Of a stretch of DNA of 64,000 nt, positions 12,216 through 25,800 are shown one piece after another. The stretch comes from Prosopocoilus inquinatus. Taxonomy: Eukaryota > Arthropoda > Insecta > Coleoptera > Lucanidae. Below the pieces are notes generated by a model. That model did not search any database and had not been told where the DNA came from. It saw nothing but the letters and a program-made list of their open reading frames with translations. A program made the position numbers and the translations under genes. The stretch is from the NCBI GenBank assembly GCA_036172665.1, contig CM069871.1, positions 57,906,713 to 57,970,712 on the forward strand. Reading direction: 5' to 3'. How positions within the stretch are numbered: position 1 is the first letter of the stretch; each line of letters begins with the position of its first letter.

Positions 12216-13152
12216 ATGTCGTAATCAATCGGTCTTTTTTGTGCCATGCTGATTCATCCTGAGTCGGGATTTCCTGTGCTGTTTAAATACAAAATAATGT
12301 ATGTATTACAAATATGTAATGAAAATAACCTTACGATCCGGATTAGGGGATCCGTGCTGGGTTCGGATTACAAAGTACATAATATAAATGGTACAATTTT
12401 AAATTTTATCCGGATTAGTGGAAGTTCGGATTAGCAATGTCTTAGTGTACATAAAATAGAATTCCAAAAAATTTGACTTTTCAAAATTTGTATTTAGACA
12501 CGGCGGGTTGTTGATGACGCTTAATTTTTAATCTGAGCGCGTCGATTCTAGAAGAATAATAACTTCCGAATTATAGCAATTTTTCATTTTTGAAATATTG
12601 CATCGGTAAAGCCATGGCGCTTCACCAGATGTTACCTGACGGTTACCTTTCAGCGTGGTCATAATAAGGAATACATTTATTAAATAAATGAACTAATAGT
12701 TGTCACTTACGTGGTCTTGTAGAGGTAGAGACTTACACAAAGCTCTACTGATTTAATATTAATAATTAATACATTGGACTGACGTAGGTTACAGACTAGA
12801 ACTCGACTGCTTCCTTGTTTTGTATCAGTTTGGTTATATATACATACAAACTCCGAAGCCACTGCAGAGCTCGGGAATGTCAGAGTATGTTTAGACTGTA
12901 AACACCGGACTTTTCCAGAGCTTTCAGCTTGGACGTATGCTTTACCGTTCCGGGCGTGTTGCTGGCGGCGACTCCGCTGCTGTGCTCTCGGTTATAGGTG
13001 TCATCATCTAAATTTAGCGATGAATCAGATATGGGAATTTTCATATATCATCGACGCTCGTTACAATATCCTTTATTTCAAATTTTCAGTTAAATTTTAA
13101 ATTATTGGTTGGATGTTGACCTTGATTTGAATGATGCACGAACTATAATTAT
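12216..13152. other. No gene recognised
   Basis: Non-coding DNA upstream of the MBD5/6 exons. No MBD-like coding sequence was found here. Confidence 0.4.
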
Positions 13153-13345
13153 AAGAAAAATTTTGTGCAAATCGTTTTTGATTGCAGTGAAAACCTCGAG
13201 CAGCCTCTGGACAGCTGTTCATTATGCTTTGACAGCAAGCATGGCCGCCTTGCATGGGGGACTTATTAGGAGCAAATCCCGCTTCAATTTGTCTATCCTA
13301 CTGCAATGTCAGGTCAAAAAGCGATAGTAAGATGTCGCTATTTTA
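13153..13345. repeat. Copy of the 5.4-kb foldback repeat family, rearranged
   Basis: It begins with the reverse complement of the family's CACAAAATTTTTCT end. It then continues with the forward segment TTTGACAGCAAGC ... AGCGATAGTAAGATGTCGC seen at about 5590-5710. The two ends are therefore joined in opposite orientations, which makes a palindromic derivative. Confidence 0.75.
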
Positions 13346-13748
13346 TCTGTTTATAATTATAAAGGCACCGTATGTAGATCATTGACTTGCGTAGTCGTTA
13401 CGGTATTCGGGTTTCAATTCGGAATTACCAACTTGGTCAGGTCGATACGGTCGTACGTTATTTTGCTTTGCATTTAAAATTTGGTTCTAAAACATTGAAT
13501 CCACTTTTCTTTAGATCTTACAGCCTAAAAGTACTTTCTACTTAATCAAAATGCTCTTTTAGTCTGCATTCAGTAATGTGGAAGACATTGTTTCTAGGGA
13601 TGCGTTTTTTGCCTTTTTTTGCAATCTCTTCGTTACCGCTGCAGACATCGTACGAGTAACATTACGCATCGAATTTAAATTTTTATTAAGATTAGTGTTA
13701 GTTTCTATGTAGGACTGTTTTTTAATATGTATTTTCTTTTAGTTGCAG

Positions 13749-13894
13749 ATTTTAACAAAAGAAAAAAGAGAAAAGTCGGCAGTCCCTATTCTGGTGTTTC
13801 GGTATCTCAGATGTTGGCACAGCGTGAAAAATTAAGTATATCTCAGCATTGCGGCAAGGAAAATGTTGGCAGTCTACAAGTTCAACAGCAGCAG
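13749..13894 (+). CDS. sba: MBD5/6-like gene, first exon in window
   Basis: It encodes a basic start (DFNKRKKRK, a likely nuclear localisation signal) and then S/Q-rich sequence containing VSVSQMLAQREKLS. Two acceptors lie 6 bp apart (TTTTAG ending at 13742 and TTGCAG ending at 13748). Both keep the frame, and the upstream one adds two residues. The exon leaves in phase 0 at CAG|GTTGGT. The exon feeding it is not in the window. Confidence 0.82.
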
Positions 13895-16800
13895 GTTGGT
13901 TAGCATATTCTAATGACAGCTTCTTTATTTCTTGTACAGGTTTTGCTTTTGTTATTAAAAGAATATTTGTAAAACAAGAAATTTAGGTTTTTTTTTTAAT
14001 AAACTTGTGCAAGAAAGAGGGTTATGCTAGAAACATTTTTAACACTTAATTTTTTTTGTGTAGATATGGCCTAGTTGTTCGTCCATCAACCATCAAAATT
14101 CGCAGAATAGATTGCAAGGGTTTCCGGACAGTAGTCATTCAAGTGGTAGCGGAAATGGATCTCAGTTTTTCAAATATCAAAACCAGGAGCCTCAGATGAG
14201 TCGGGCGTTGAACAGCTCGCCGGTGGTGGTCGGCGAGAACATGATAGTCCAGCCGCCGTCGTCTTCAACAAACATATCGCAGCAGCAAATTCAACACAGT
14301 CTTCAAAATCAACACTTATCAAATCAGCCTCAGCAGCCCAACACAAACGTTCACATACATCATCAGCAAATCATCGGTCCGAACGGACAAGTCATCAACA
14401 TACAAGGCTCCGGACCACACATGCAAGCAAGCAGCGCCATGTCTTGCAGCACCATCAACCCTGTGATTGGAAATGGCATCATCACAAACGCATCACATAA
14501 TAACGTCGTCGTGCAGGGGCAGAATATGATACCTTCACCGTCATCACAGCAAAGGATATTCATTAACGGCCAGCCCAGTGAACCCAGTGGTCCCGGACGA
14601 CCCAATATACAAATGGTTCCCGTTAGTATATCCTCGAATCGAATCGACGTTGCGCAGAGACTTCAACAACCGTTTTACAACCAACCAGCGCAGTATCATC
14701 AAGTACATCAATTCGATCCAAGCAAAAACATGCGCGCTTCTTTCATCCAAAATAATCAAATGATCAACGGATTTCCTATTCAACCGAACCCTCAAGGCAA
14801 CCAGATACAAAACCCAATGGTCCTAAATCAACAACAGCAGCAGCAAAAAATTTGGCAAAACCGAGTACAGCAACCTGTGCAACAGCAGCAGCAGCAACAG
14901 CAACAAAATCAAATCGCCGTTCCCGTTCAGAGCTCACAGAATCCTCAGAATCAGCCGCCGCCGAACGTTTACGAACGCGTGCCGCCACTACACCAGCACA
15001 CGCTCTCGCCGAACATGTGGCAGGAGGAGATGAACACCAAGAAGATTAAGATGGGGAAGGTCATGAAGAAGCAGCGTCCTTACATGGAGAACCAGCACAG
15101 GTTGATTGAATCTCACGCACCTTGTCCGAACATCGACGTGCGGCAAATTCCGAACGAGAACAACAGAATTATGGTTAACCAGTTTCCACAAGCCAACCAA
15201 AGCACTTCGAGCCCTTCCTTTTTGGAAGACCCCAGTGGTTATTTAGCACAGCAAACTGCACTTTTGAACAATACCATAAATAGACAAACAGGTGAGGAAT
15301 TCATTTCATTCTTATTGTCGATTATTTTATTGAATTTTCTGGATTTTTTTTTGTATACCAATTGAATACTTGGTATTTTACTTACTTAATCTTCAGCTTT
15401 TCTTCCTTTCGGTGTAAAGCTATTTTGGAGTTGTTGAGTCCTTGTTCTTCCATATCTCCTTCCATTTCTGTCTGTCTTTTTCTACCTTCTTTATTCTCTC
15501 CCATTTTACTCCTCTTTTTTTTTCTGCAAGTATGCGCGCTTCCTTTCTTTCCCGTTTCTTTAGATTCAAACACTTCTTTCATTAATCTCTCCTTCCCCAT
15601 TCTTATTATAAGTATTCTCCATCGAAGTGATGCTTCGCTTCCTTTCGAATTTTAGTCTTCCTATTTTTCTATCTCATTTCAGTATTCGTCAGCTTACTTT
15701 TCTGTTTCTTTTATTTGTTGTCCTTGTTTCATTCCCGTCGGTTAAAGCTGGTTTCATGATTTTTCTTACTACTTCCGTTTTTATGTTGGTCGGAATTTCT
15801 TGGTCTTGATACTGTTGTATAATCTTCCCTTTTTCGCTGCTCTCTCGTTTATTTCGTCTTTTAAATTTCCTTTCCTGCTGTTGATTGTTGCTCCGAAATG
15901 TTTGTAGCTTCTTACTTGTTCTAGACGTTTTTCCTCCAATTGTCTGTTATGTTTCTCCTCTTTTCTTCATCTTACCAAGGTTTTAGTCTTCTGTTCGTTG
16001 ATTTTCATGTGTTAAGTTCTTTTTGTACGTGCGTTTAAGTTATTTTGTAATTGCTTTTTCTGTTTCTCCTGTAATTATCATGTCGCGTCGTCTGCGTAGT
16101 ATCATTCGATTGTAGTGTGAATTTTCGAATTCCTGCTCAATGTTTTTTTTTTTATTTTTCTTTACATGTTTTGATTACGTCATCCGACAACAAGTTGAAG
16201 AGCAAAGAACTTAATATACACCCCTGTCTCAGACCTAAATTACTGCCTTCATAATTATCGGTATGTTTGTGCACTCGAGGTTAAGTAGATGGAGGACGCT
16301 GTGCCATATAAAGCGTACTACTGAAAACCGGTCCGGCCGCGGGCCTATCGCGCTCCTTGTCACGCACATGTTGTGTTCTCTGGTGCTCTTTATTTTTGCC
16401 ATACAAGAGAGGGGAGTGCGCGTCGAAAAATCGGCTCATTTTCTGCTCGCTTGTTACTCCTCCATGGTTTGTATAAACTTTTTATACACTCATCCAATGT
16501 CTTTCTACTTCTTTCCTTTGTATACTATCAAGCGCCTTTTCTATATCTAGGAACTTATATTTGTCTTTCCTCTTTGATAGCTTTTTCGCATATCTGTCTT
16601 ACTGTGAAGTTTTGGGCTATTGTGCCTCATTTTTTTCAGAACCCACTTTGATTTTCTTACTCTGTTTTCTAGAATCCAACCGTAAAATAACTTTCCTCCC
16701 GTGCTCTCTAAAATACAATCTATAGTTTCAAAATTCTACAGGGTTTCCACCGAGTGCCGCGGTCTTCTCTACCGCCTAAAGTATACAATACAGAAAAGAA

Positions 16801-19800
16801 ATTCAAACGAGCTGAGGTGTAACTCAGTCAGCTCTATTTTCTAAAATTATTTTTGGCTATACTGGATGTTCAGTAACTGAGAGCAATACCAAAGTTATAT
16901 TTTTTAAATGGTATTCCATTATATTTTTTTTTCTATTTAAGAGTTTGTAAGATATTAATGATATTGTGTAAAAATTTGCTCTACTTTGAGCTCTTATAGT
17001 TTGATTATTTATTTACATTTCATCGTGAATTTTTGTAGGTAGACAAAGATAAGTGTGTAAGTTAATACAGTATCTTATCTACAGAAATTTCACAACATAT
17101 TCAATCGATTTGTTATTGTGTGTACAGGGTGTTGAGTTTTGGAAAGTTTTTTCTCAAAATTTTCAAATGGAACACCCTGCATGTCTAAACTCTTGTGAAA
17201 CACTGTTTTAATGTGCTTACATGAAACGCCAAATGTATTTGTCCAAACTGAACAAATCGCGAAGTAGCAATTACTAATTTTTTTTTAATTACAATATTGA
17301 TGTATTTTAGCCTTTTCGACCGGTCCTTTTTTTATTTTGTTGATAAATTAACAAATATTAGTTAATTTAATTAATAGATTAGAAAATAACAAAATAATGT
17401 ACAAATTAAGAATAATAGGTATTGAATTAGAAAAGAACTGAAAACAATGAACAAATTAAGAATGACAAGGAACCATTGGGTCTATAAAATTTATAGTAAA
17501 TATTCAAATTGTTTTTCAGCTTCTTGCAAATACTTCTTGCTTCTTGTACTCTTGACGCCAAAAGACAGTTTTGAATGCTTTTACCTAATAGATGTGTCAC
17601 GTTACGTAACTTCATTATTAAAATCAATTTTCTTAACACAAAAAGAAGTACAAATTTGTAAAAGTAGTGTGTCACTAATCTAAACAATTGTTCTGTCAAT
17701 TAAAAAATTCATGGCAACTGTTTTCCTATTTTCTAGCAAACGGCAATGTAATTTTAAATTTTTTTAAATTATTTTAATAAAGTTATTTAAATATTTTCAA
17801 AGTAAAGGAAAATAGGAATTAGTTTAATAGGAACATATTCAATTACTTTGAACGCAAAATAAAACATATTCATTGATTTATCATCTAACTGAAACTGAAA
17901 ACCAGACGGAAAGGCTAAATAACGTTAATATTGAAAGAAAAAAAAATTTCATTGCTGTCTCGCGATTTCTTCAGTTTAGACAAAAACATATGGCGTTTTA
18001 TGAAAGCTCATTAAGCCAGTGTTTCACAAGAGTTTAGATATATAGGGTGTTCCATTTGAAAATTTTGAGAGAAATTAACTTTTTCAACAGTCAATATCCT
18101 GTACACTTAATAACTAATAAATTGAAGCTGTTGTGAAATTTCTGTAGGATAGGTATTGTATTGACTACCTACAAAAATTCGCGATGAAATGCAAATAAAT
18201 AATCAAGCTAGAATAGTTCAAAGTAAAGCAATTTTTTACACATAATCATTAATATCTTACAAATTCTTAAATAGAACTTTTTAAATAGAAATTTTTGGTT
18301 ATTACCTGCTCGTTATGCGAACTTTCGAAATATGTAAAAATATACTGGGTGTTCCATCTAAAAAAATATAACTTTGGTGTGGCTCTCAGTTACTGAACAC
18401 CCTGTATAGCCAAAAATAATTTTTGAAAATAGAGCTGACTGAGTTACACCTCAGGTCGTTTGAATTTCTTTTCTATCTTTACTTTACTTTACTTTAGACG
18501 GTAGTGAAGAACGCGGCACTCGGTGGACAGCCTGTATACTGTCTCCTCCTTTTTTTGTACATAGGCGTGTTCATGTGATACCTCTTTGCGAGTCATATGG
18601 AGCTTTTCTTTCTTTGATTGTTTGGTTAAGTGTATTTAAATTTCCTCTTTTTTCTCTCTGTTTGTATATTTAATCATTTCTACTGTTATTTCATCATATC
18701 CTGGAGCTTTCCCTAATCTCACTTTTTGTAGCATTCGTTGAGTTTCACCCATTTTATTTTCTCTTCTTTGTATTTGGTTTGCTTCTTGTGCCGTGTTTGC
18801 TGTACACAGAGGAAGATTGTAGTCAAAATGACAACAGAAACAAATTGTTCCTATTTTCATTTTGACTACAATTTGTGTTAGTTTTTTCTGTTCATTTTTC
18901 TCTGTGTAAGTTCTCTTCTTTTTTCTTCTCATAAATCTTTGATATATTCTTTCCATTTTTCCATAAAATAGTTTCTGGTTTTCGTTATTTGTATTAGCAA
19001 GTTTATGACCGAAAACTGTCCAAGTTTTTCCTTTGCTATCTTGCTTTCATTTAATTGTTTTACCTTTATTCTTTCTTGCATTTGTCGTAATTTTCTTGCG
19101 ATCTGTTGTTCAGATACTTTTTTGCGATTTTCTTTTCCTTGACTGCCTTCTGTATTTCTATCGTCCACTATACTGTTCCCAAACTATACTGTCCCCATTT
19201 CTTGCAGCTGCACTTCGTATTTTTGTTATCCCACAACTCACTTTTGTCTCATTTTTCAGGCTTGTCCTATATTCCTCCCATCTTTGTTTCAAATTTTCTT
19301 GTGGTATTTTCTTCTGGGATTTTTGTCGTTCCTTTTGGTAGTTTTGAGTTGTTGTTTCTTTAAATTTATACCTTTTTTTTATTATTCTTCTTTTTATCTT
19401 TGACTTCTTTTTGTTTTTTGTTATGTTATTTTCACTAGATAGCGGTTACTTCCATTTTCCATACTTCTTTTGACTTTTATATCAAATACGTATTTCCATA
19501 TTTCCTTATTTAAGAGGCAATAAAATATGATTGATTGTACCTTTCTGCTCCTTTCCTCCATCGTATATTTGCGTATGTTCTTATCTGTAAATTTATTATT
19601 TCTTTTTTTAGGCACAATTATTCTCTTCTCGTTATCATTTCCCACTTTGCCGTTTAGATCTCCTACTATTATATTATTATTATACTCTGCTGCTTTCTTT
19701 TCGTACTTTTTTTTAATTGTTTTCTCTTGTGCTGGTGCGTATACATAGCGAAAAGTTAAATTCATTCCCTCTGTAATTTGCAAACTAAAAAAACGTGATG

Positions 19801-22800
19801 TTTTGTTAATTTTAAGTAAAAATGAACGTATTCTAAATTTTTTCGGATAAATATTTATCTGCCAACGAAATGAAAAATTCTACGCCTGAATAATAAGTTC
19901 TACATGTACTTATAGTAATTAAATATTTACCAAATTTTTTTAAAAGCTTTTCTATAAGTAGTTATATGTAGTTTAAGTTTAACTATAAAATTTAATAAAA
20001 AGGGAATTACCTACTTTACCTTCTTCGTATTAAATCTAACCCCTCTCGCGTATAGTCTCGAGGGAACTACCGTAAACAGTTAAAAAGTAGTTCCATTAGG
20101 ACCATCTTTTTTTCCCTGTACTGTTATATGATATTTTGTCTGCTTATTATAGTTATCAGTGTACTTATTATATGTGGTTTTTACTCCTTACCAAAATATA
20201 GTATAACCTTCTGTGATTTCTTTCATGCCTTTGTCTTTCTTCTTGGTTTTTTCAGTTAGAGCTAATATGTGCAATTTTTGATTTCTCATCTCTCCTGCAC
20301 AAGCTCTACTTCTTTGCCCTTTATTCCTCTAACGTTCCATATTCCCCAGTACAATCTTCTTTTGGTCTTTCAATTTGTTTTGTTCCGTAGAGTTTGATAA
20401 CTTTATAAAAAGTAAGTAACTTGAAATGAAAGGCTGTGCCAATGATGCAAAGATTTATTTCAAAACTTGCGACGGTGGTTTTTTTTACACTTTTTGAAAA
20501 TTCATAACTTTTTCGATAGTAAAATATCAAAGTTGAAATTTTTACTGTGGTTTCCTCTTGTATAGGTGGGCACTTTGTAAAGAAAAAAAAATAGATGTTT
20601 ATTCCATGTCCCGCCAGAGATATCACGCTTCAAACTTTGAACAAATCGTAAACGTTAAATTTTTATAGTCAAAGACATCTCTTTTTATACCGTCCTTTTT
20701 TTTGCCTGGTCACTTTTTTGAATCTATTGTACTAGTTTTATTTTCTATTAATTTTTCGTGTTCCTTGTCCCATTTCCATTCCGTTCCGTCAGTCGTAACT
20801 TTTTGATAATATATTTTCGTTGCTTTTCCTCTTTTCTTCCACTATCTGCTTTATCGTTTTTTTTTTTTAGGTTTCTCCTTTAAGATCATGATTTATTTAA
20901 ACTCTGTCTTGCAGTTGTTTCAGTTTGTTTTTGTTTTCCATCGCTCTTTCTTTTCCGTAGGCATTGTCTAGTTCCACTTTACAGATTTTTGTTCCTATCT
21001 TTTTAGCTTTTTGGATCTGTGTTTTCACCTTTGTTCTTTGACTTTATACTTCTTTCTATGAAGTATTCAGCCTGTGTTTCAGTTCAACTTTATTTCTGCT
21101 CTGTGTTTCTAAACCTTATTATACTATCCTTGTTTCCTTTTTTTGCAAGACTTCTTAGCTTGCTCTGCATAGTTTTCATTGTTTCTTTTATCTTCAGGTT
21201 TTCGTCCTTTAGCTTTATGCATATTTTCTTGTTTACGCCCTTTTAATACTCGTTAATAAGTTTTATATCTTTTGTGTCTCTTTCATTAGTTCTTTCATCA
21301 TTTCGGTCAGCATTAGAGAGAGTTATTAAACTAATTTAATCGCTATGGCAAGCTTCATGTTTTAGGATGCAATGTAATTTGGCCAGTTAAAATATCGTTT
21401 TATAATAGTTGCTAAAAATATCGTAGTAAAACCGTTAATAAATAACCTATTACATTAGAAAGACAAAGACAAGTAGTAAATGATGGTTAAATATATTTTG
21501 AAATTATAAGGATTGAGACTATTTGGATGGTGTAAGTTAGCTGACAATAATGAACTAAGGTCTAACCATTACATTTATGAATATAGTTTAGGTGCTTCTA
21601 TTTTGAAAAATAAAGCACAACCAACAGATTTTACGCATCTAGTTTCTTTAAAATCAGTGAAGTTTTCTTCTTTAAAATATTATATTATATTATTATTGCT
21701 ATGAGTTTCGATTAATTTTTAATCTCATGCAAAACAAGATAGTCTTAGAACTAATTTATTTAAAGCAGAACCTAAAACACTTAAGACTATTTTATTTCAA
21801 TATAACCCAAGCGTTATGGTTTACAATCTTTTGCGTTCTGTCTTCATAGCTTTGTCGTGTAGTTTTTATATCCTGGGCTAATTACGAGAAAATTCTTTCA
21901 TCGAAGACGCCAGAACAACTTTCTCGATTCTTCGATTATAATAGACGGATTTATGCCGAACTTTCCATGCGGGCGCGTCAGTCTCTGAGACCGTCACATT
22001 ATTAATGGTTTTAACAAGTGTTTTAAAATTTAAAGTATTCTTATTATGTTGACTAGTAATGCATATTCATTTTATGTTTTCCAGGTGCTAACGGTTGTTC
22101 GAATTACATTTGCAACAGTCCCGTAACATCAGTACAGAGCTCATCGCCTCAACAAAGTCTGACCTCGCCGATCTCTCAACCCAACGGAGTGCCTTTACCT
22201 AGTAATATGCTAGTGTCTCATATAAAGCCATCGCAGAACTACGGTAACCGATTAAATCAAAATATTCATCTAATGAAACCTACAGTTCCTGTGGCGACAT
22301 CGCAGCAATATAATCAAATGGTACTCGCTCAAAGCGTAGCGGACAGCAGTGATCACATGCAGTGTCAAGGATGCATCGCGGACAGTATTCAGTATCAGGA
22401 GAGTTCCAACCAGCAGGGGGGTCACAGGGTGTTCCAGAACCGACCCGACAGTCAGCCCGGAACACCAAATAGTTCCGGCACGAACGAAGATCCTGTCACA
22501 TCTTCGACTTACAATAACGACAAACCCCACACGTCTCCGGACACGAGGCCTATACAAGGCGGAACTGTCAGCACCAGCAATGTCTCACCGCAGGATGGTT
22601 CGCCTGATCCTTCCCATTCTCACACGCCCACCCCCATTTCAACAGTTCGAAATCAAGATGTGCCGCCTCAATTCAGCGTTCACAATCAGAATCCGAATGT
22701 GCAACAGTACGTTTTCCAGTCTCAGCCCCAATTACACCAGATCAACCACTCCAGAGACACATCGGTGGGATCATTTCAAAATCAAAATCCGTCATCGAAG

Positions 22801-25800
22801 TATAACATCAATTATTGTTCTCATCCGCACACGGTGAACGTGCAGGTCTCACGAATAAACAACGTGAATATGGGGGTGGTAACAACGATGGCAAGTGGTA
22901 GAACGGTTGGTAGTAATACGATCACGTCAGTCCTCGCAGGTCGAGCTAACACCGCCACTGTCTCGATTAATACACCCCCTGCGGTGCCGACGTCTATCAG
23001 CAACGCCTCTGCAACTCACAGTTCTCTGATTCCCGTGATGCAAACACACCCTATCACAGTTAACGTCACAAAATCCCCGTTGGAAATGGTGCAGAGCGTT
23101 GTCAGCAGCATACAAGTGCCCCAGTCTCAGGTTAGCCACCAACAGATGTCTCCGCAGCAAGTTATTAAACAACCACCCCCCGGACACATCCTCGTATCAT
23201 CCGGTGGGCAACTGATAATGGCAAATACAGGAAGCCAACCGGGGGTCATGGCGCCCCCTCCACCGAAAATTATGACCAATCAAGGAGCAATGCCGCCGAT
23301 TTCCGTTTCCCCCATGATAACGAATGTGACGGCGGCTGTCACGCAGGTGATTCCGGCTGTCGCTCAGCAAGTATTGGGGCAGCAAACCGTCCTGGTGAAC
23401 GCCCTCCCAGCACCGTTTGTGCTTCAGCCGGGGGTTACGATGACAATGGATGGTATGACCGTCGGCCAGAACATGCAAATCCCCCATTTGGTTACAGGCA
23501 ACGTCATCCAACAGCAAATCCAGATCGACGGCTCCGATCCAAGAAGGACCACCGCTTTACTATCCCCGGAAACCAAACGCAAAGGCAAGAAGCGCAAAAT
23601 GCCTTCGCAGACCGTGGCTTCGATGCTTCACATAGCAGCCCAGCAGAATTCCGGGGTGGTGATGTCACAGCAAGGTTTCCCGCAACAAATCCAAATGGCG
23701 CACAGCCCCCAAAGCATAACCACGACTCCGGTCATGCAGGCTTTGACTATCGTACCGGGGAAAGCCGGAGGAGCCCCACAGATTGTCATGAACGGCCAGC
23801 CGATGGCCAACACCGGGCACTTGGGGGCGCAACAGTTGATCACCAACTCGCAACCCGCACAACAAATCAACTTGCTGCAGCCTGTGAATCTCTTGAATGG
23901 AACGGCAAGCATGGTGCAGAATTTCCCAACCATTCAACAGTTTATTGTACCGAACCTGGGGGGGATGGTGATGAACGCAGATGGAACGGCTACGCTCCTG
24001 CAAGACACGTCGAATTTAGGCATGCAATTGCAATTACAAAACGTAAACGGGCAGAATGTCTTGACCCCCGTTCAGAACAGCAATGTTTTTAATGGGGGGC
24101 AGGGAATATTGACAGCGGGGCCAGCCGGAATGGTAATTAGGGCTCCGGGGACCCCCCAGGGTAAAATACTGCAACAACAACACAGTCCGGGTGCTCAGTT
24201 TCTTTCCCCCAACGGAGGCCAGTTCGTTGTAAATGGCACGCAGTTTAATGGCCAGTTGAGTCCGCTGGTGGCAAACGTAAGCCCCACTCAGCAAGTTACC
24301 TTCGGAACCAGTCCGCAAGCAATCAGACCATCTGGGAATATGCAACAAGGCCAACAAGAGTATATACAGTGCGGCCACATGGGGCAAACGCTGATGGTAC
24401 CTTGCACACCAGCTGCAAACATAGCAGTGTCGACTTCCAATCAGCAAAACACGACTTTTGTGCAGCAGAATACGACGATTGTGCAACAGCAGACGACCAT
24501 GGTCTCGAATAACCAACAGATTCAAAACTTCTCTGCGAATAACCCCCCGAACCAACAGCAGAACATGGCTAGGACGACGACGTTAAACGTCGATCAGAAT
24601 TTTATTATAGCATCGAATGAAAAGTCACCGGTTCAAGCGGTGCTCGTGCACAGGCAGAGCCCCCATTACAGACAGTCGGTTTCAACCCAAACAGCCATGA
24701 ATCAGAATACGCAGTCGGTTACCACCAACACTTTCTGCCAAACATCGACTACTGCAGCGAGCAGTCCGCCTGATACTACAACCCACAGTCCGCTAGGACT
24801 TGGCGGACAGAGTCCTCCTACTGCAGATACTACAACCCACACGGGAAGCACAGACGATGGACTTTCCCCCGCTCCATCAAACTGCTCAGGCTCTTGCAGC
24901 GACATAGTTAACTTACAAGGAAGGCAGCAGTCATCATCCATGGTAATTCAACAGTTACTTATTAATGCACTAATCATATTATATTAAAGCCCAGTCTTTA
25001 TATCTCTGTTTAACTTTAATCATGCCTGTAGAAACAACTGTCTGTATAATTGTAATGATTAAAGTTATTGGGAGATGAAATTATTAACACCGGCCCTAAT
25101 TCTATTTTGTTGTTAGGCAATGGTCCATTGTATATCGAGCAGTGAACCCGATTCTGCAGATTTGAACACGCAAAGTTCGGAAAACGATTGGGCCCGAGCT
25201 CAGCCTTCAAATTTGGTACCTAAGACAGATTTTTCGGATATATCCAGTGCTGCTCACATGCAGATCAATAAGAAGCCGACGACGCCAACGCACGTGGCGT
25301 ACGCGGAATCGTCCACTGTAATATCGGGCTTGCCTTTCGTAACGGATCACTTGAAGTCCCAAGAAGCGGTGGTCAGTTCGAGGCAGCACTTCGAGAAGTT
25401 CGTGCAGAAGCGAAAGCACAGCGACACTCTGGTTGTTATGGAGATGAAGCAGATGCACTCGTCTTTGTTTGATGAAGGCGAAGGTACGTGTGTAGTTAGA
25501 TAATTTTGTTTGTGCATATTAGTGTTGCTTTTGCTTTCGATTAGATTTACGCAGGCAGTATATTAATTGAAGAGTTTCTTGCAAGAGTTTTTTGAAAAAT
25601 GAATGTTACATATACATTTGTGTTGTAGATTAAGTCACCGTTGGGTTTGTTTGGGGGCTGGTATCATAAAACCAATCTAATATTCCATCCTAGAATATTA
25701 GATCAAACAGAATGCTTCCACGAAAAATATTTTTTTAGTATTCTGAAAAAATTACTTTTTTGACTGTTCCTGCAAGAAACCCTTCAGTTGTTCTCAATGA

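Larger units (their letters stand above)
15380..21300 (-). mobile_element. Degenerate non-LTR retrotransposon (LINE), antisense to host gene
   Basis: Read on the minus strand from ~21.3 kb down to ~15.4 kb, the remains follow LINE order. A coiled-coil-like ORF1 remnant lies at about 20900-21250 (KTQIQKAKKIGTKICKVELD). The endonuclease start is at about 20260-20345 (WNVRGIKGKEVELVQEM), with GDLNGKVG at about 19640-19660. The reverse transcriptase has LGKAPGYDEITVEMIKY at about 18650-18700, LRQGCILSSLLFN at about 16190-16235 and YADD at 16087-16098. A C-terminus typical of such elements is at about 15390-15550. Frames are broken many times, so it is dead. It is interrupted by a foldback element (16739-18534), a GC-rich ~130-bp piece at about 16313-16445, and probably another insertion at about 20376-20700. 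Confidence 0.82.
15292..22084 (+). other. MBD5/6-like gene intron filled by an antisense LINE
   Basis: This is a 6,793-bp intron. Almost all of it, about 15380-21300, is a minus-strand LINE with other elements inserted. The last ~780 bp (21300-22084) hold nothing recognisable except the acceptor TTTTCCAG. Confidence 0.85.

Noticed and set aside
14112..14114. TTG as a start codon for the Q-rich frame
   Set aside because: The frame continues upstream in the same exon to a clear acceptor at 14063, and the preceding exon joins in phase.
14544..14810. Antisense and alternative-frame ORFs across the MBD5/6 exons (also 22270-24941)
   Set aside because: They are shadows of the well-supported Q/N/S-rich + strand exons; open reverse frames are expected opposite CAG/AAC-rich coding sequence.
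15362..21246. Many + strand ORFs rich in F/S/L
   Set aside because: They are the complement of A-rich LINE coding sequence on the minus strand; the minus-strand motifs (YADD, GDLNGKVG) explain the region.
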